A DNA stretch of 64,000 nucleotides, taken from positions 1 to 64,000 of the forward strand of contig JAEDCQ010000001.1 in NCBI GenBank assembly GCA_016294075.1, given 5' to 3'. Numbering within the stretch: position 1 is the first letter of the stretch; each line of letters starts with the position of its first letter. A program made the translations under genes and the position numbers. This DNA comes from Lachnospiraceae bacterium (lineage in GTDB: Bacteria > Bacillota > Clostridia > Lachnospirales > Lachnospiraceae). Under the pieces are notes generated by a model. The model worked only from the letters and a program-made list of their open reading frames with translations, did not search any database and was not told the DNA's origin. This document shows, piece by piece, positions 15,096 through 22,929 of this stretch.

Positions 15096-17717
15096 ATGAA
15101 AAAATGGGTTTATTTATTTGAAGAAGGGGATGCCTCCATGCGTAATCTCTTAGGAGGAAAAGGAGCAAATCTTGCCGAAATGACAGGATTGGGGCTTCCG
15201 ATTCCACAGGGATTTACAGTTACAACAGAAGCATGTACCGATTATTATGCACAAGGGAAAAAGATTAGTGCAGAAATTGAAGAACAGATTTTTACGGCCT
15301 TAAAGGAACTCGAAAAAAAACAGGGGAAAAACTTCGGAGATGTAAATGATCCGCTTTTAGTATCTGTCAGAAGCGGTGCAAGAGCTTCTATGCCCGGTAT
15401 GATGGATACCATTCTGAATTTAGGTTTAAATGATGAAGCTGTCGAAGGATTTGCGAAGAAGACAGGTAATCCGAGATTTGCATACGATTCCTACAGAAGA
15501 TTTATCCAGATGTTCTCTGATGTCGTTATGGAAATGAGCAAAACTTTCTTTGAATCGATTTTGGACGAGATTAAAGAGCAGAAAGGTATTAAATATGATT
15601 TTGAATTATCAGCCGATGATTTGAAAGAAATCATTGCAAGATATAAAGCAATTTATAAAGAAAAAATGGGAGAAGAGTTCCCTCAGGAGCCCAAGGTTCA
15701 GCTGATGGAAGCCGTAAAAGCCGTATTCCGCTCATGGGATAATCCGAGAGCTATTGTATACCGCAGAATGAATGATATTCCGGGTGATTGGGGAACGGCT
15801 GTCAATGTACAGGCGATGGTATTCGGTAATATGGGTGATACATCGGGAACGGGTGTTGCATTTACACGTAATCCTTCTACCGGTGCGAAAGGAATCTTTG
15901 GTGAATACCTGATTAATGCTCAGGGTGAAGATGTTGTGGCAGGTATTCGTACACCGCAGACGATTGACCGTTTAGAGCAGGATATGCCCGAATGTTATAA
16001 AGAATTTATGGCAATTGCAAATAAATTGGAAGACCATTACCGTGATATGCAGGATATGGAGTTTACCATTCAGGAAGGTAAATTGTATTTCTTACAGACA
16101 AGAAGCGGTAAGAGAACAGCACAGGCTGCATTGCAGATTGCCTGCGATTTAGTTGATGAGGGTATGATTACACCGGAAGAAGCTGTTTCCAGAATTGATG
16201 CGAAATCCTTAGATCAGTTATTACATCCAACATTTGATGCAGACAGCCTTAAAAAAGCAGAAACAATCGGTGCTGCACTTCCTGCTTCTCCGGGTGCTGC
16301 GGCAGGTAAGGTTTACTTTACTGCCGAAGATGCTAAGAATGCCGGAGCAAGAGGGGAAAGAGTTATTTTAGTACGCCTTGAGACATCTCCTGAGGATATT
16401 GAAGGTATGCACGCAGCAGAAGGTGTTCTGACTGTTCGTGGTGGTATGACCTCACATGCTGCAGTAGTGGCACGCGGTATGGGAACAGCCTGTGTATCCG
16501 GCTGTGGCGATATAAAAATTAACGAAGATGCAAAATATTTTGAACTCGGCGGAAAGACAATCAAGGAAGGCGATTATATTTCCTTAGACGGTTCTACCGG
16601 CAAGATTTATGCAGAGGATATTCCAACAGTGGAAGCAAGCATAAGCGGTAATTTTGAAAGACTTATGAACTGGGCTGACAGCTTCCGTAAGTTAAGTGTC
16701 CGTACAAATGCGGATACACCTGCTGATACACGTAATGCCGTAAAATTGGGGGCAGAAGGTATCGGACTCTGCCGTACGGAGCATATGTTCTTTGATGCAG
16801 ACCGTATTCCGAAGATTCGTAAGATGATTCTTTCAAAGACAGTAGAAGGAAGGGAAGCAGCGCTTAATGAATTGATTGACTTTCAGAAAAATGACTTTAA
16901 GGGTATGTATGAAGCATTGGAGGGAAGACCAATGACAGTACGTTATATGGACCCGCCATTACATGAGTTCCTTCCTACGGATATGGCTGAAATTGAACAG
17001 CTGGCTAAGGATATGAATCTTTCGGTTGAAGAAGTAAAGGCTACTTGTGATGAGCTTCACGAATTCAATCCGATGATGGGACACAGAGGCTGCCGTCTTG
17101 CGGTAACCTATCCCGAAATTGCAAGAATGCAGACAAGAGCTGTAATGGAAGCCGCCATTGAAGTAAGAGATGAAAAAGGCTATGATATCGTTCCGGAAAT
17201 CATGATACCGCTTGTCGGTGAAAAGAAAGAATTACAGTTTGTTAAAAGAGTTGTTGTAGAGACGGCAGAATTAATAAAGAAAGAGAAAAATTCCGATATC
17301 CAGTACAAAATCGGTACAATGATTGAGATTCCGCGTGCAGCACTTCTTGCAGATGAAATAGCAGAAGAGGCAGATTTCTTCTCGTTCGGAACAAATGACT
17401 TAACACAGCTTACATTCGGCTTCTCGCGTGATGATGCCGGCAAGTTCTTAGATGCATATTATAAATCTAAGATTTATGAATCTGATCCGTTTGCAAGATT
17501 AGACCAGAATGGTGTCGGACAGCTGGTTGAGATGGCAACGAAGAAGGGCAGAAGCGTAAATCCGGAATTGAAGCTCGGTATCTGTGGTGAACATGGCGGA
17601 GACCCAAGCTCCATTGAGTTCTGTCATAAAGTAGGACTCAATTATGTATCCTGCTCACCGTTCCGTGTGCCGATTGCAAGACTTGCAGCAGCACAGGCTG
17701 CTATTGCACAAAAGTAG
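15096..17717 (+). CDS. ppdK: Pyruvate, phosphate dikinase
   Basis: 873 residues, matching the clostridial enzyme in length. ATG 15096 is preferred to the GTG two codons earlier because AAGGAG lies at an ideal spacing. The order is an N-terminal ATP-grasp domain (LLGGKGANLAEM at residues 19-30), the phosphohistidine domain with catalytic His454 in GGMTSHAAVVARG, and the C-terminal PEP/pyruvate barrel with GAEGIGLCRTEHMF and the GICGEHGGDP signature. It interconverts PEP, AMP and PPi with pyruvate, ATP and Pi. It links glycolysis to the oxaloacetate/pyruvate reactions of the biotin operon at 47-52 kb. Confidence 0.97.
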   Translation: MKKWVYLFEEGDASMRNLLGGKGANLAEMTGLGLPIPQGFTVTTEACTDYYAQGKKISAEIEEQIFTALKELEKKQGKNFGDVNDPLLVSVRSGARASMPGMMDTILNLGLNDEAVEGFAKKTGNPRFAYDSYRRFIQMFSDVVMEMSKTFFESILDEIKEQKGIKYDFELSADDLKEIIARYKAIYKEKMGEEFPQEPKVQLMEAVKAVFRSWDNPRAIVYRRMNDIPGDWGTAVNVQAMVFGNMGDTSGTGVAFTRNPSTGAKGIFGEYLINAQGEDVVAGIRTPQTIDRLEQDMPECYKEFMAIANKLEDHYRDMQDMEFTIQEGKLYFLQTRSGKRTAQAALQIACDLVDEGMITPEEAVSRIDAKSLDQLLHPTFDADSLKKAETIGAALPASPGAAAGKVYFTAEDAKNAGARGERVILVRLETSPEDIEGMHAAEGVLTVRGGMTSHAAVVARGMGTACVSGCGDIKINEDAKYFELGGKTIKEGDYISLDGSTGKIYAEDIPTVEASISGNFERLMNWADSFRKLSVRTNADTPADTRNAVKLGAEGIGLCRTEHMFFDADRIPKIRKMILSKTVEGREAALNELIDFQKNDFKGMYEALEGRPMTVRYMDPPLHEFLPTDMAEIEQLAKDMNLSVEEVKATCDELHEFNPMMGHRGCRLAVTYPEIARMQTRAVMEAAIEVRDEKGYDIVPEIMIPLVGEKKELQFVKRVVVETAELIKKEKNSDIQYKIGTMIEIPRAALLADEIAEEADFFSFGTNDLTQLTFGFSRDDAGKFLDAYYKSKIYESDPFARLDQNGVGQLVEMATKKGRSVNPELKLGICGEHGGDPSSIEFCHKVGLNYVSCSPFRVPIARLAAAQAAIAQK

Positions 17718-17755
17718 GCGAAAACTCAATAGAGGGTGAGATTCACCTGTTTAAT

Positions 17756-17863
17756 ATGAGTTTCGACTATGAACAGGCATCAGCTTATAGGAAAAGCCAG
17801 GGAGCGTACCTGCGGTCTAATCAATGGTATGACTTAGAAGCTGAGGTTTGGATAGTGATATAA
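17756..17863 (+). CDS. Possible 35-residue ORF or gene remnant
   Basis: ATG 17756 to TAA 17863. The predicted peptide has coding-like composition (YEQASAYRKSQGAY, then SNQWYDLEAEVW), rich in aromatic and charged residues. GAGGGTGAG lies about 16 bases upstream, too far for a good ribosome site. It occupies the junction between the core gene ppdK and the accessory region and precedes a terminator. It may be a real small protein or the 3' end of a lost mobile-element gene; I cannot tell. Confidence 0.3.
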   Translation: MSFDYEQASAYRKSQGAYLRSNQWYDLEAEVWIVI

Positions 17864-17871
17864 AAATTATG

Positions 17872-17912
17872 AATCCCGTTACTTGTAGGAATGCAGGTAG
17901 CGGGATTTTTTT
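17872..17912 (+). terminator. Intrinsic terminator between ppdK and the accessory region
   Basis: AATCCCG-TTAC at 17872-17882 pairs with GTAG-CGGGATT, followed by seven Ts at about 17906-17912. The stem is interrupted only by small bulges. It closes the ppdK transcription unit. Confidence 0.8.
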
Positions 17913-17945
17913 GTATTATGACTTGACTGAAAAAAACTTAAATTT

Positions 17946-17976
17946 TTGTCTCAAATTCCGAAATATATGATATAAT
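17946..17976 (+). promoter_or_regulatory. Extended -10 promoter of the IrrE-PIN pair
   Basis: TATAAT at 17971-17976 is preceded by TGA (extended -10). The best -35 is TTGTCT at 17946-17951 with a long 19-base spacer. A strong AAGGAGGTG ribosome site follows at about 17998. Confidence 0.65.
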
Positions 17977-18011
17977 ACTAACGATTATACATTTCAGAAG
18001 GAGGTGTTCAA

Positions 18012-19190
18012 ATGGGAAAGAAGAATTATGCCTATATAAATAAAGAACTGCTTGTTTGGGCACGTTCTACGACACCGTTTGAAACTACTGTAGATGTTCA
18101 GGAACGAGTAAAGATTGATGCATCTAAGATTAATGCTTGGGAAAGCGGTGAAGATTTACCATCAATAAACGAAGCAAAGAAGTTGGCGGCATTGTATAAG
18201 ATTCCATTCGCAACATTCTTTTTACCGGAACCACCAACGGTTGAACCAAGGCCATATACAGATAGAAGGACTTATAATGGTACGGTTTATAGAGAAACCA
18301 GTTATGATTTGTGGGCTGAGATTGGTCGTATTACCGGGAACAGAGATAAGATGCTGGAGTATACAGAAGACGAGAACGATTTTGAATATGAGGCATTACC
18401 TGTATTTGACAGTTCAGCTACGACGAAAAAAATTGCAGATGCAATGCGTAGCTACCTTGGTTTAGTATTGCCCTTTAAAAATAAGACCAGTTATAAAAAT
18501 GCGTATATTTACTATAGAGGCGTTTTAGAAGCTCATGGTATAATGGTCGCTCAGGTAACTGGTATAGCACTTGAAGAAATGAAGGGTATTTCTATATACT
18601 ATGATAGATTTCCGATAATAGCTGTTAATAATAAAGATTATGAAAGAGCAAAGGCTTTTTCTTTGTTCCATGAGTTAGCTCATCTGGTAAGACGGTCTTC
18701 ATCTTTATGTTTAATTGATTTTGACGACAGAAATGACGAAGAAGAGAAGATATGTGATAAAATAGCAGCTGAGATTATGATGCCGGAAAAGGAGTTTACA
18801 GAGGTTGCAGACGAAATTGGTTTAGCATATCGAGAATGGTCGATAGAGTGTTTAAATGATATTGCTGATAAATTTGCAGTAAGCCCGGTTTCAGTTATTC
18901 GTAGATTATATGAGCTGAAAAAGGTTACTAAGTCTGAGTATCAGAGAATATATAAGGAATTATCGGATGATTTTGCAATGAAGCAGGCTCAGATAGATGA
19001 GGCTAACGAGGGAAGAAACTTTAATATTCCGTATTATGCTAAATATCTTAACAAAGAAGGTTATCTGTTTGCAAAGGTTATCATGTCTTCATATTCCAAG
19101 GGGGCGATATCCTATGGTGAGATGTGCCAGACTCTTAATGTTAGCAGAGCACATATAGATAAAATAGAACGGGCGGTGATGTTTGTATGA
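18012..19190 (+). CDS. XRE-like/ImmA-IrrE metallopeptidase (COG2856), putative antitoxin or regulator
   Basis: 392 residues. Residues 1-75 form a degenerate XRE-like helix-turn-helix (LLVWARSTT, KIDASKINAWESGEDLPSINEAKKLAALYKIP, ATFFLPEPP). The ImmA/IrrE domain follows with zinc motif HELAH at residues 220-224 and the downstream CDKIAAEIMMPEKEF segment that supplies the third ligand. A helical tail ends in MCQTLNVSRAHIDKIE. Family members cleave or derepress repressors, and Xre-COG2856 fusions are known partners of toxin genes. It overlaps the PIN gene by four bases (ATGA), so the pair is translationally coupled. Confidence 0.88.
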   Translation: MGKKNYAYINKELLVWARSTTPFETTVDVQERVKIDASKINAWESGEDLPSINEAKKLAALYKIPFATFFLPEPPTVEPRPYTDRRTYNGTVYRETSYDLWAEIGRITGNRDKMLEYTEDENDFEYEALPVFDSSATTKKIADAMRSYLGLVLPFKNKTSYKNAYIYYRGVLEAHGIMVAQVTGIALEEMKGISIYYDRFPIIAVNNKDYERAKAFSLFHELAHLVRRSSSLCLIDFDDRNDEEEKICDKIAAEIMMPEKEFTEVADEIGLAYREWSIECLNDIADKFAVSPVSVIRRLYELKKVTKSEYQRIYKELSDDFAMKQAQIDEANEGRNFNIPYYAKYLNKEGYLFAKVIMSSYSKGAISYGEMCQTLNVSRAHIDKIERAVMFV

Positions 19191-19636
19191 GTAATGTATA
19201 TGTGATAGATGCATGTTCTCTTATAAACGCTGCTCATAACTATAATATGAATAAGAAAGCGTTTGCTCATATATGGGAAACACTTGAAGATAAGATAGAA
19301 AATGGTGAATTAATTTCAAGTGCAGAGATACTAACAGAGTTAAAGGATGAAGATTTGGCAAAATGGGCTAAGGCTCATAAATCAGCATTCATTCCGTTGA
19401 CTCAAGAGGTCCAATTAAAAACAAAAGAAGTTCTTGAGAAATATCCGGCAATTATTAAGATGCGAAGTAGCAGAAACTCAAATGGCGACCCATTTCTTAT
19501 TGCCACAGCGGCACTATATGATGGAATTGTTGTGACAGACGAAGGTACAAAAGCAAACGGTATTCCTTCAGTTTGCCAAGGGCTGGGAATAGAGTATATT
19601 AATTTGAGTACATATTTAGATAAGATTTTAGAGTAG
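19187..19636 (+). CDS. DUF4411 PIN-domain protein, putative ribonuclease toxin
   Basis: 149 residues with the PIN acidic set: Asp8 in YVIDACSLINA, Glu in ILTELKD near residue 49, Asp101 in NGDPFLIATA and Asp118 in VVTDEG. PIN domains are metal-dependent RNases and frequent toxins. DUF4411 proteins are commonly encoded beside ImmA/IrrE proteins, as here. The start lies within the stop of the upstream gene. Toxicity is inferred from family and arrangement only. Confidence 0.85.
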   Translation: MSNVYVIDACSLINAAHNYNMNKKAFAHIWETLEDKIENGELISSAEILTELKDEDLAKWAKAHKSAFIPLTQEVQLKTKEVLEKYPAIIKMRSSRNSNGDPFLIATAALYDGIVVTDEGTKANGIPSVCQGLGIEYINLSTYLDKILE

Positions 19637-19667
19637 GGAGGACAGAGATGTCTTCCTTATTTTGTTG
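19637..19667 (+). terminator. Intrinsic terminator after the PIN gene
   Basis: GGAGGACA at 19637-19644 pairs with TGTCTTCC at 19649-19656 (one G-U), with a GAGA loop and a following T-rich TTATTTTGTT. It insulates the IrrE-PIN unit from the following operon. Confidence 0.65.
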
Positions 19668-19693
19668 AAAAAAGAAACCAAATGGTTTACAAT
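19665..19693 (+). promoter_or_regulatory. Promoter of the defence operon with internal palindromic operator
   Basis: TTGAAA at 19665-19670 and TACAAT at 19688-19693 are separated by 17 bases. The spacer contains the perfect palindrome AAACCA-AA-TGGTTT at 19675-19688, whose last base is the first base of the -10. A repressor bound there would block RNA polymerase; the obvious candidate is the XRE protein encoded 20 bases downstream. Confidence 0.7.
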
Positions 19694-19713
19694 AGTTGTG
19701 TGGAGGAGTGGTC

Positions 19714-19962
19714 ATGAACACATCAGAATTAGTAAAACAATTATGTAAAGAACAGAAAATTACAATAGCTGAACTTGCAAGAAGAATTGGGCAATCTAGG
19801 CAGAATTTATATAAGAAATTACAACGAGAAACCTTGAGCATAGATGAGATTAAGCAGATAGCAGATGCTCTTGGAGTCGTTTTTGAACAATCATTTACGT
19901 TGCCAGATGGCAATAAATACACCATACGTAACGAAGGTGTTGCAAAAGAAGCCGACAAATAG
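19714..19962 (+). CDS. XRE-family helix-turn-helix regulator
   Basis: 82 residues from ATG 19714, with GGAGGAG about six bases upstream. Nearly the whole protein is one XRE domain: LVKQLCKEQKITIAELARRI, then the recognition helix region GQSRQNLYKKLQRETLSIDEI and KQIADALGV. It has a short polar tail. It is the first gene of the likely operon with the helicase, methyltransferase and restriction-type genes. No clear promoter lies in the 78 bases before the helicase. Its likely job is to repress its own operon through the palindrome in the promoter. Confidence 0.88.
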   Translation: MNTSELVKQLCKEQKITIAELARRIGQSRQNLYKKLQRETLSIDEIKQIADALGVVFEQSFTLPDGNKYTIRNEGVAKEADK

Positions 19963-20040
19963 AAAGATACCATGTCTATACACTAATTGAAATAAGTCTG
20001 TAGAGTAGATGCATGAAAAATACATTGGGAGGTTACTTAT

Positions 20041-22929
20041 ATGGCATTTGATTTTGGAAATGCAAATGAGGCACAGAAGAGTGCGATATCAACAACTGAT
20101 GGCCCGTTACTGATTATAGCAGGGCCGGGGACTGGAAAAACTTATACGCTTGTTAAGCGTATTGTATATCTTATAACTGAAAAGAATGTGCTCCCAGAAG
20201 AGATTATGATTGCAACTTTTACAGAGAAGGCTGCGAAGGAGTTGATTACTCGTATAACAAATGAGTTGTACAGTATAGGGGTTTCAGTTAATTTAAATGA
20301 AATGTACATAGGTACGTTCCATTCAATTTGTCTGAGAATTCTTAAAGACCACTTGGAGTATACAAGAATTAAGAAGAATTACCGTATGCTTGATAACTTC
20401 GACCAGCAGTATATGGTGTTTCAACGTATAAACCGATTTAGAAGTCTTCCTCATTTTGAGGTTATCTTCGAAAAGAAGCAAGGAGCTTGGAGACAGGCAG
20501 GCGAAATCGTAAAATATGTTAATAATCTTGCAGAAGAACTCGTAGATGTAGAGGATATGATGCAGGATTCTAATGAACAGATTGTAGCTGTAGCCAATAT
20601 CATGGAGCAGTATAACATTTTGATGGAGGATGAGAATCTTATTGATTTTTCGAGCATCCAAACAGAGGCATACAAACTGTTGATTGAGCAGCCTGAGATA
20701 TTGGAAGATATTCAGAAGAAAATCAAGTATGTGATGGTAGACGAATATCAGGATACGAACTACATACAGGAATTGTTGGTATTCTTGATTGCCGGGAAAA
20801 ATAAGAACATATGTGTAGTAGGAGATGACGACCAAGGATTGTATCGTTTTCGAGGTGCTACGATTAGAAATATTCTGGAGTTTCCTGGGCATTTTGAAGA
20901 AGGGGAATGTAAACAGGTAAAACTTGTTACTAATTACCGTTCAGAAAAGCAGATAATAGATTTTTATAATAATTGGATGAGTACTACGGATGGAAGAGCT
21001 TACGACTTTCATTGGAAGAACTTTAGGTTTGATAAAAAGATAGTTCCACCGGAGGGAAAACAAGAAGACAAAGTCTCGGTTATTAAGTGTTCCGGGCAGG
21101 AACTTGTAGATGATTGGTATGAGCAGGTATATACATTTATTAAGCAGTTGAAGAATAGTGGTGTATTAACTGACTATAACCAGATTGCTGTATTATGTAA
21201 GTCTGTTAAAGGTGATAAGATTACTGGAATGGTTGAGTACCTTGAGGACCATGGTATTAAGGTGTATTCACCACGTTCAGAGATGTTTTTTGAACGTAAA
21301 GAGATAAAGCAAGTCATTGGTTGTATGCTGTTGTGCTTCCCGGAATACATACAAAAGTTACAGCAACGCGATTTCCCTTTTGATTTTGAAAACTTGTACG
21401 AATATTATGATACGCAATGTATTGCTGCGGCAAAAGAACTTATCTTAGAACATAGAGATACATTAGGTAAGTGGATAGCTGAAAAGATGCAAAAACATGC
21501 CAATATCAGACATGAGAATGCAGATTATGCATTTACGGGACTTTTATATCAGATGTTACAGTTTGAGCCTTTCAGTTCTTATCTTGGTATAGATATGAAG
21601 TCTGGTGTAATAGATGAGAGGCCGGCGAGAAACCTTTCTATTTTGACATCTATCTTGGGGAAGTATGAGTACTTACATAGGATTGATGTCTTTACGGAAA
21701 GGAATATCGTGGATGCAGTTGAACGCTTTTTCAATATGTATTTTAGATTCCTTTATGATGGTGGCATTACGGAGTATGAAGATGATTCAGAATATGCACC
21801 GAGTGGATGTGTTTCCTTTATGACAATCCATCAATCAAAAGGAATGGAGTTCCCGGTTGTAATCGTTGATTCATTGAGCGGAAAACCGACGAATAGAGCT
21901 AATCATTTGATTGAGGAAATTGAAAATAAGTATTTTCACAGAGATGTTTTTGAAACAAGAGAGGATATCAAGTTTTTTGATTTTTGGCGATTATATTATA
22001 CAGCTTTTTCGAGGGCACAGAATTTACTGGTACTGTCTTGTTGCGAGAAGAAAGGGCATGGAGCCACACCAAGTAAATATTTTGAAGAATGCTATGGTAA
22101 GTTACCATCTTATGAAGATGTAGACTTATCTGACTTAGAACTGGCAACTGTAAAACCTGTAAATATAAAGGATACATACTCATTTACTTCGCATATTGCA
22201 TTGTATGAGAATTGTGCATTGCAGTATAAGTTCTTTAAGGAATTGGGATTTACACAGGTAAGAGTAGGTGCAACACTCTTTGGTACATTGATTCATGAGA
22301 CAATAGAAGATATACATCGAGCTGCTATGCGACATGAAGAGAATACGCTTGTACCGGAAACGATACGAGAATGGTTTGATACAAATTATATGACATTATC
22401 AAAGAGTGAACATTCTTATTTGGGACAACCGCAGATTGAAGCGGCATATAAGCAGGTATTACGGTATGTAGAACGGAATCAAAGTGACTGGAGTCGTATT
22501 CAGGATGCGGAGGTAGAGGTCAGTTTGGTTAAGCCGGATTATATCTTACTAGGTAAGGTTGACCTTATCAGAGGTGAGGGTGACACCGTAGAAATCATTG
22601 ATTTTAAGTCAGAGAAAAAACCGGATATATTAATTGAAACGGTAGAGATGAATCGTTATCGGCGACAGTTAGAGGTATATGCACATCTTGTAGAAGAAAA
22701 AACAGGAAAGAAGGTAAGCAGGATGCATCTGTACTATACTGGTGAAGAAAACGGTGTACCTACAGTGACATTTGATAAATCAACAGAATTGATTGATAAG
22801 ACGATAAAAGAATTTGATGCAGTGGTTGAGAAGATTCAAAGTAAGGATTTTAGTGGAAGAGCTAAGGATAAGAATCTTTGTGCCAACTGTGATATGAGAC
22901 ATTATTGTAGAAGAAAAGGAGATTGCTAA
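20041..22929 (+). CDS. UvrD-like SF1 helicase fused to an Fe-S PD-(D/E)XK nuclease
   Basis: 962 residues; GGGAGG precedes the ATG. Helicase motifs: Walker A GPGTGKT at residues 28-34, Ia ATFTEKAAKEL, Walker B DEYQD at 234-238, motif III VVGDDDQGLYRFRG, motif V TIHQSKGMEFPVVIV, motif VI YYTAFSRAQNLL. The C-terminal nuclease has GTLIHETIEDIH, then the PD-(D/E)XK core at EIIDFKSEKK. Cys725 with Cys947, Cys950 and Cys956 (C-X2-C-X5-C) fit the [4Fe-4S] arrangement of AddB and Cas4-type nucleases. The expected activity is ATP-driven unwinding with DNA cleavage. The stop overlaps the methyltransferase start by one base (TAATG). Confidence 0.9.
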   Translation: MAFDFGNANEAQKSAISTTDGPLLIIAGPGTGKTYTLVKRIVYLITEKNVLPEEIMIATFTEKAAKELITRITNELYSIGVSVNLNEMYIGTFHSICLRILKDHLEYTRIKKNYRMLDNFDQQYMVFQRINRFRSLPHFEVIFEKKQGAWRQAGEIVKYVNNLAEELVDVEDMMQDSNEQIVAVANIMEQYNILMEDENLIDFSSIQTEAYKLLIEQPEILEDIQKKIKYVMVDEYQDTNYIQELLVFLIAGKNKNICVVGDDDQGLYRFRGATIRNILEFPGHFEEGECKQVKLVTNYRSEKQIIDFYNNWMSTTDGRAYDFHWKNFRFDKKIVPPEGKQEDKVSVIKCSGQELVDDWYEQVYTFIKQLKNSGVLTDYNQIAVLCKSVKGDKITGMVEYLEDHGIKVYSPRSEMFFERKEIKQVIGCMLLCFPEYIQKLQQRDFPFDFENLYEYYDTQCIAAAKELILEHRDTLGKWIAEKMQKHANIRHENADYAFTGLLYQMLQFEPFSSYLGIDMKSGVIDERPARNLSILTSILGKYEYLHRIDVFTERNIVDAVERFFNMYFRFLYDGGITEYEDDSEYAPSGCVSFMTIHQSKGMEFPVVIVDSLSGKPTNRANHLIEEIENKYFHRDVFETREDIKFFDFWRLYYTAFSRAQNLLVLSCCEKKGHGATPSKYFEECYGKLPSYEDVDLSDLELATVKPVNIKDTYSFTSHIALYENCALQYKFFKELGFTQVRVGATLFGTLIHETIEDIHRAAMRHEENTLVPETIREWFDTNYMTLSKSEHSYLGQPQIEAAYKQVLRYVERNQSDWSRIQDAEVEVSLVKPDYILLGKVDLIRGEGDTVEIIDFKSEKKPDILIETVEMNRYRRQLEVYAHLVEEKTGKKVSRMHLYYTGEENGVPTVTFDKSTELIDKTIKEFDAVVEKIQSKDFSGRAKDKNLCANCDMRHYCRRKGDC

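Noticed and set aside
17923..17976. TTGACT at 17923 as -35 of the IrrE-PIN promoter
   Set aside because: It is 42 bases from the TATAAT, far too distant; the extended -10 with TTGTCT is preferred.
20323..20892. 189-codon open frame on the minus strand inside the helicase gene
   Set aside because: It is antisense to helicase motifs that are clearly coding, has no recognisable domain and is rich in Ile/Leu/Tyr/His typical of shadow frames.
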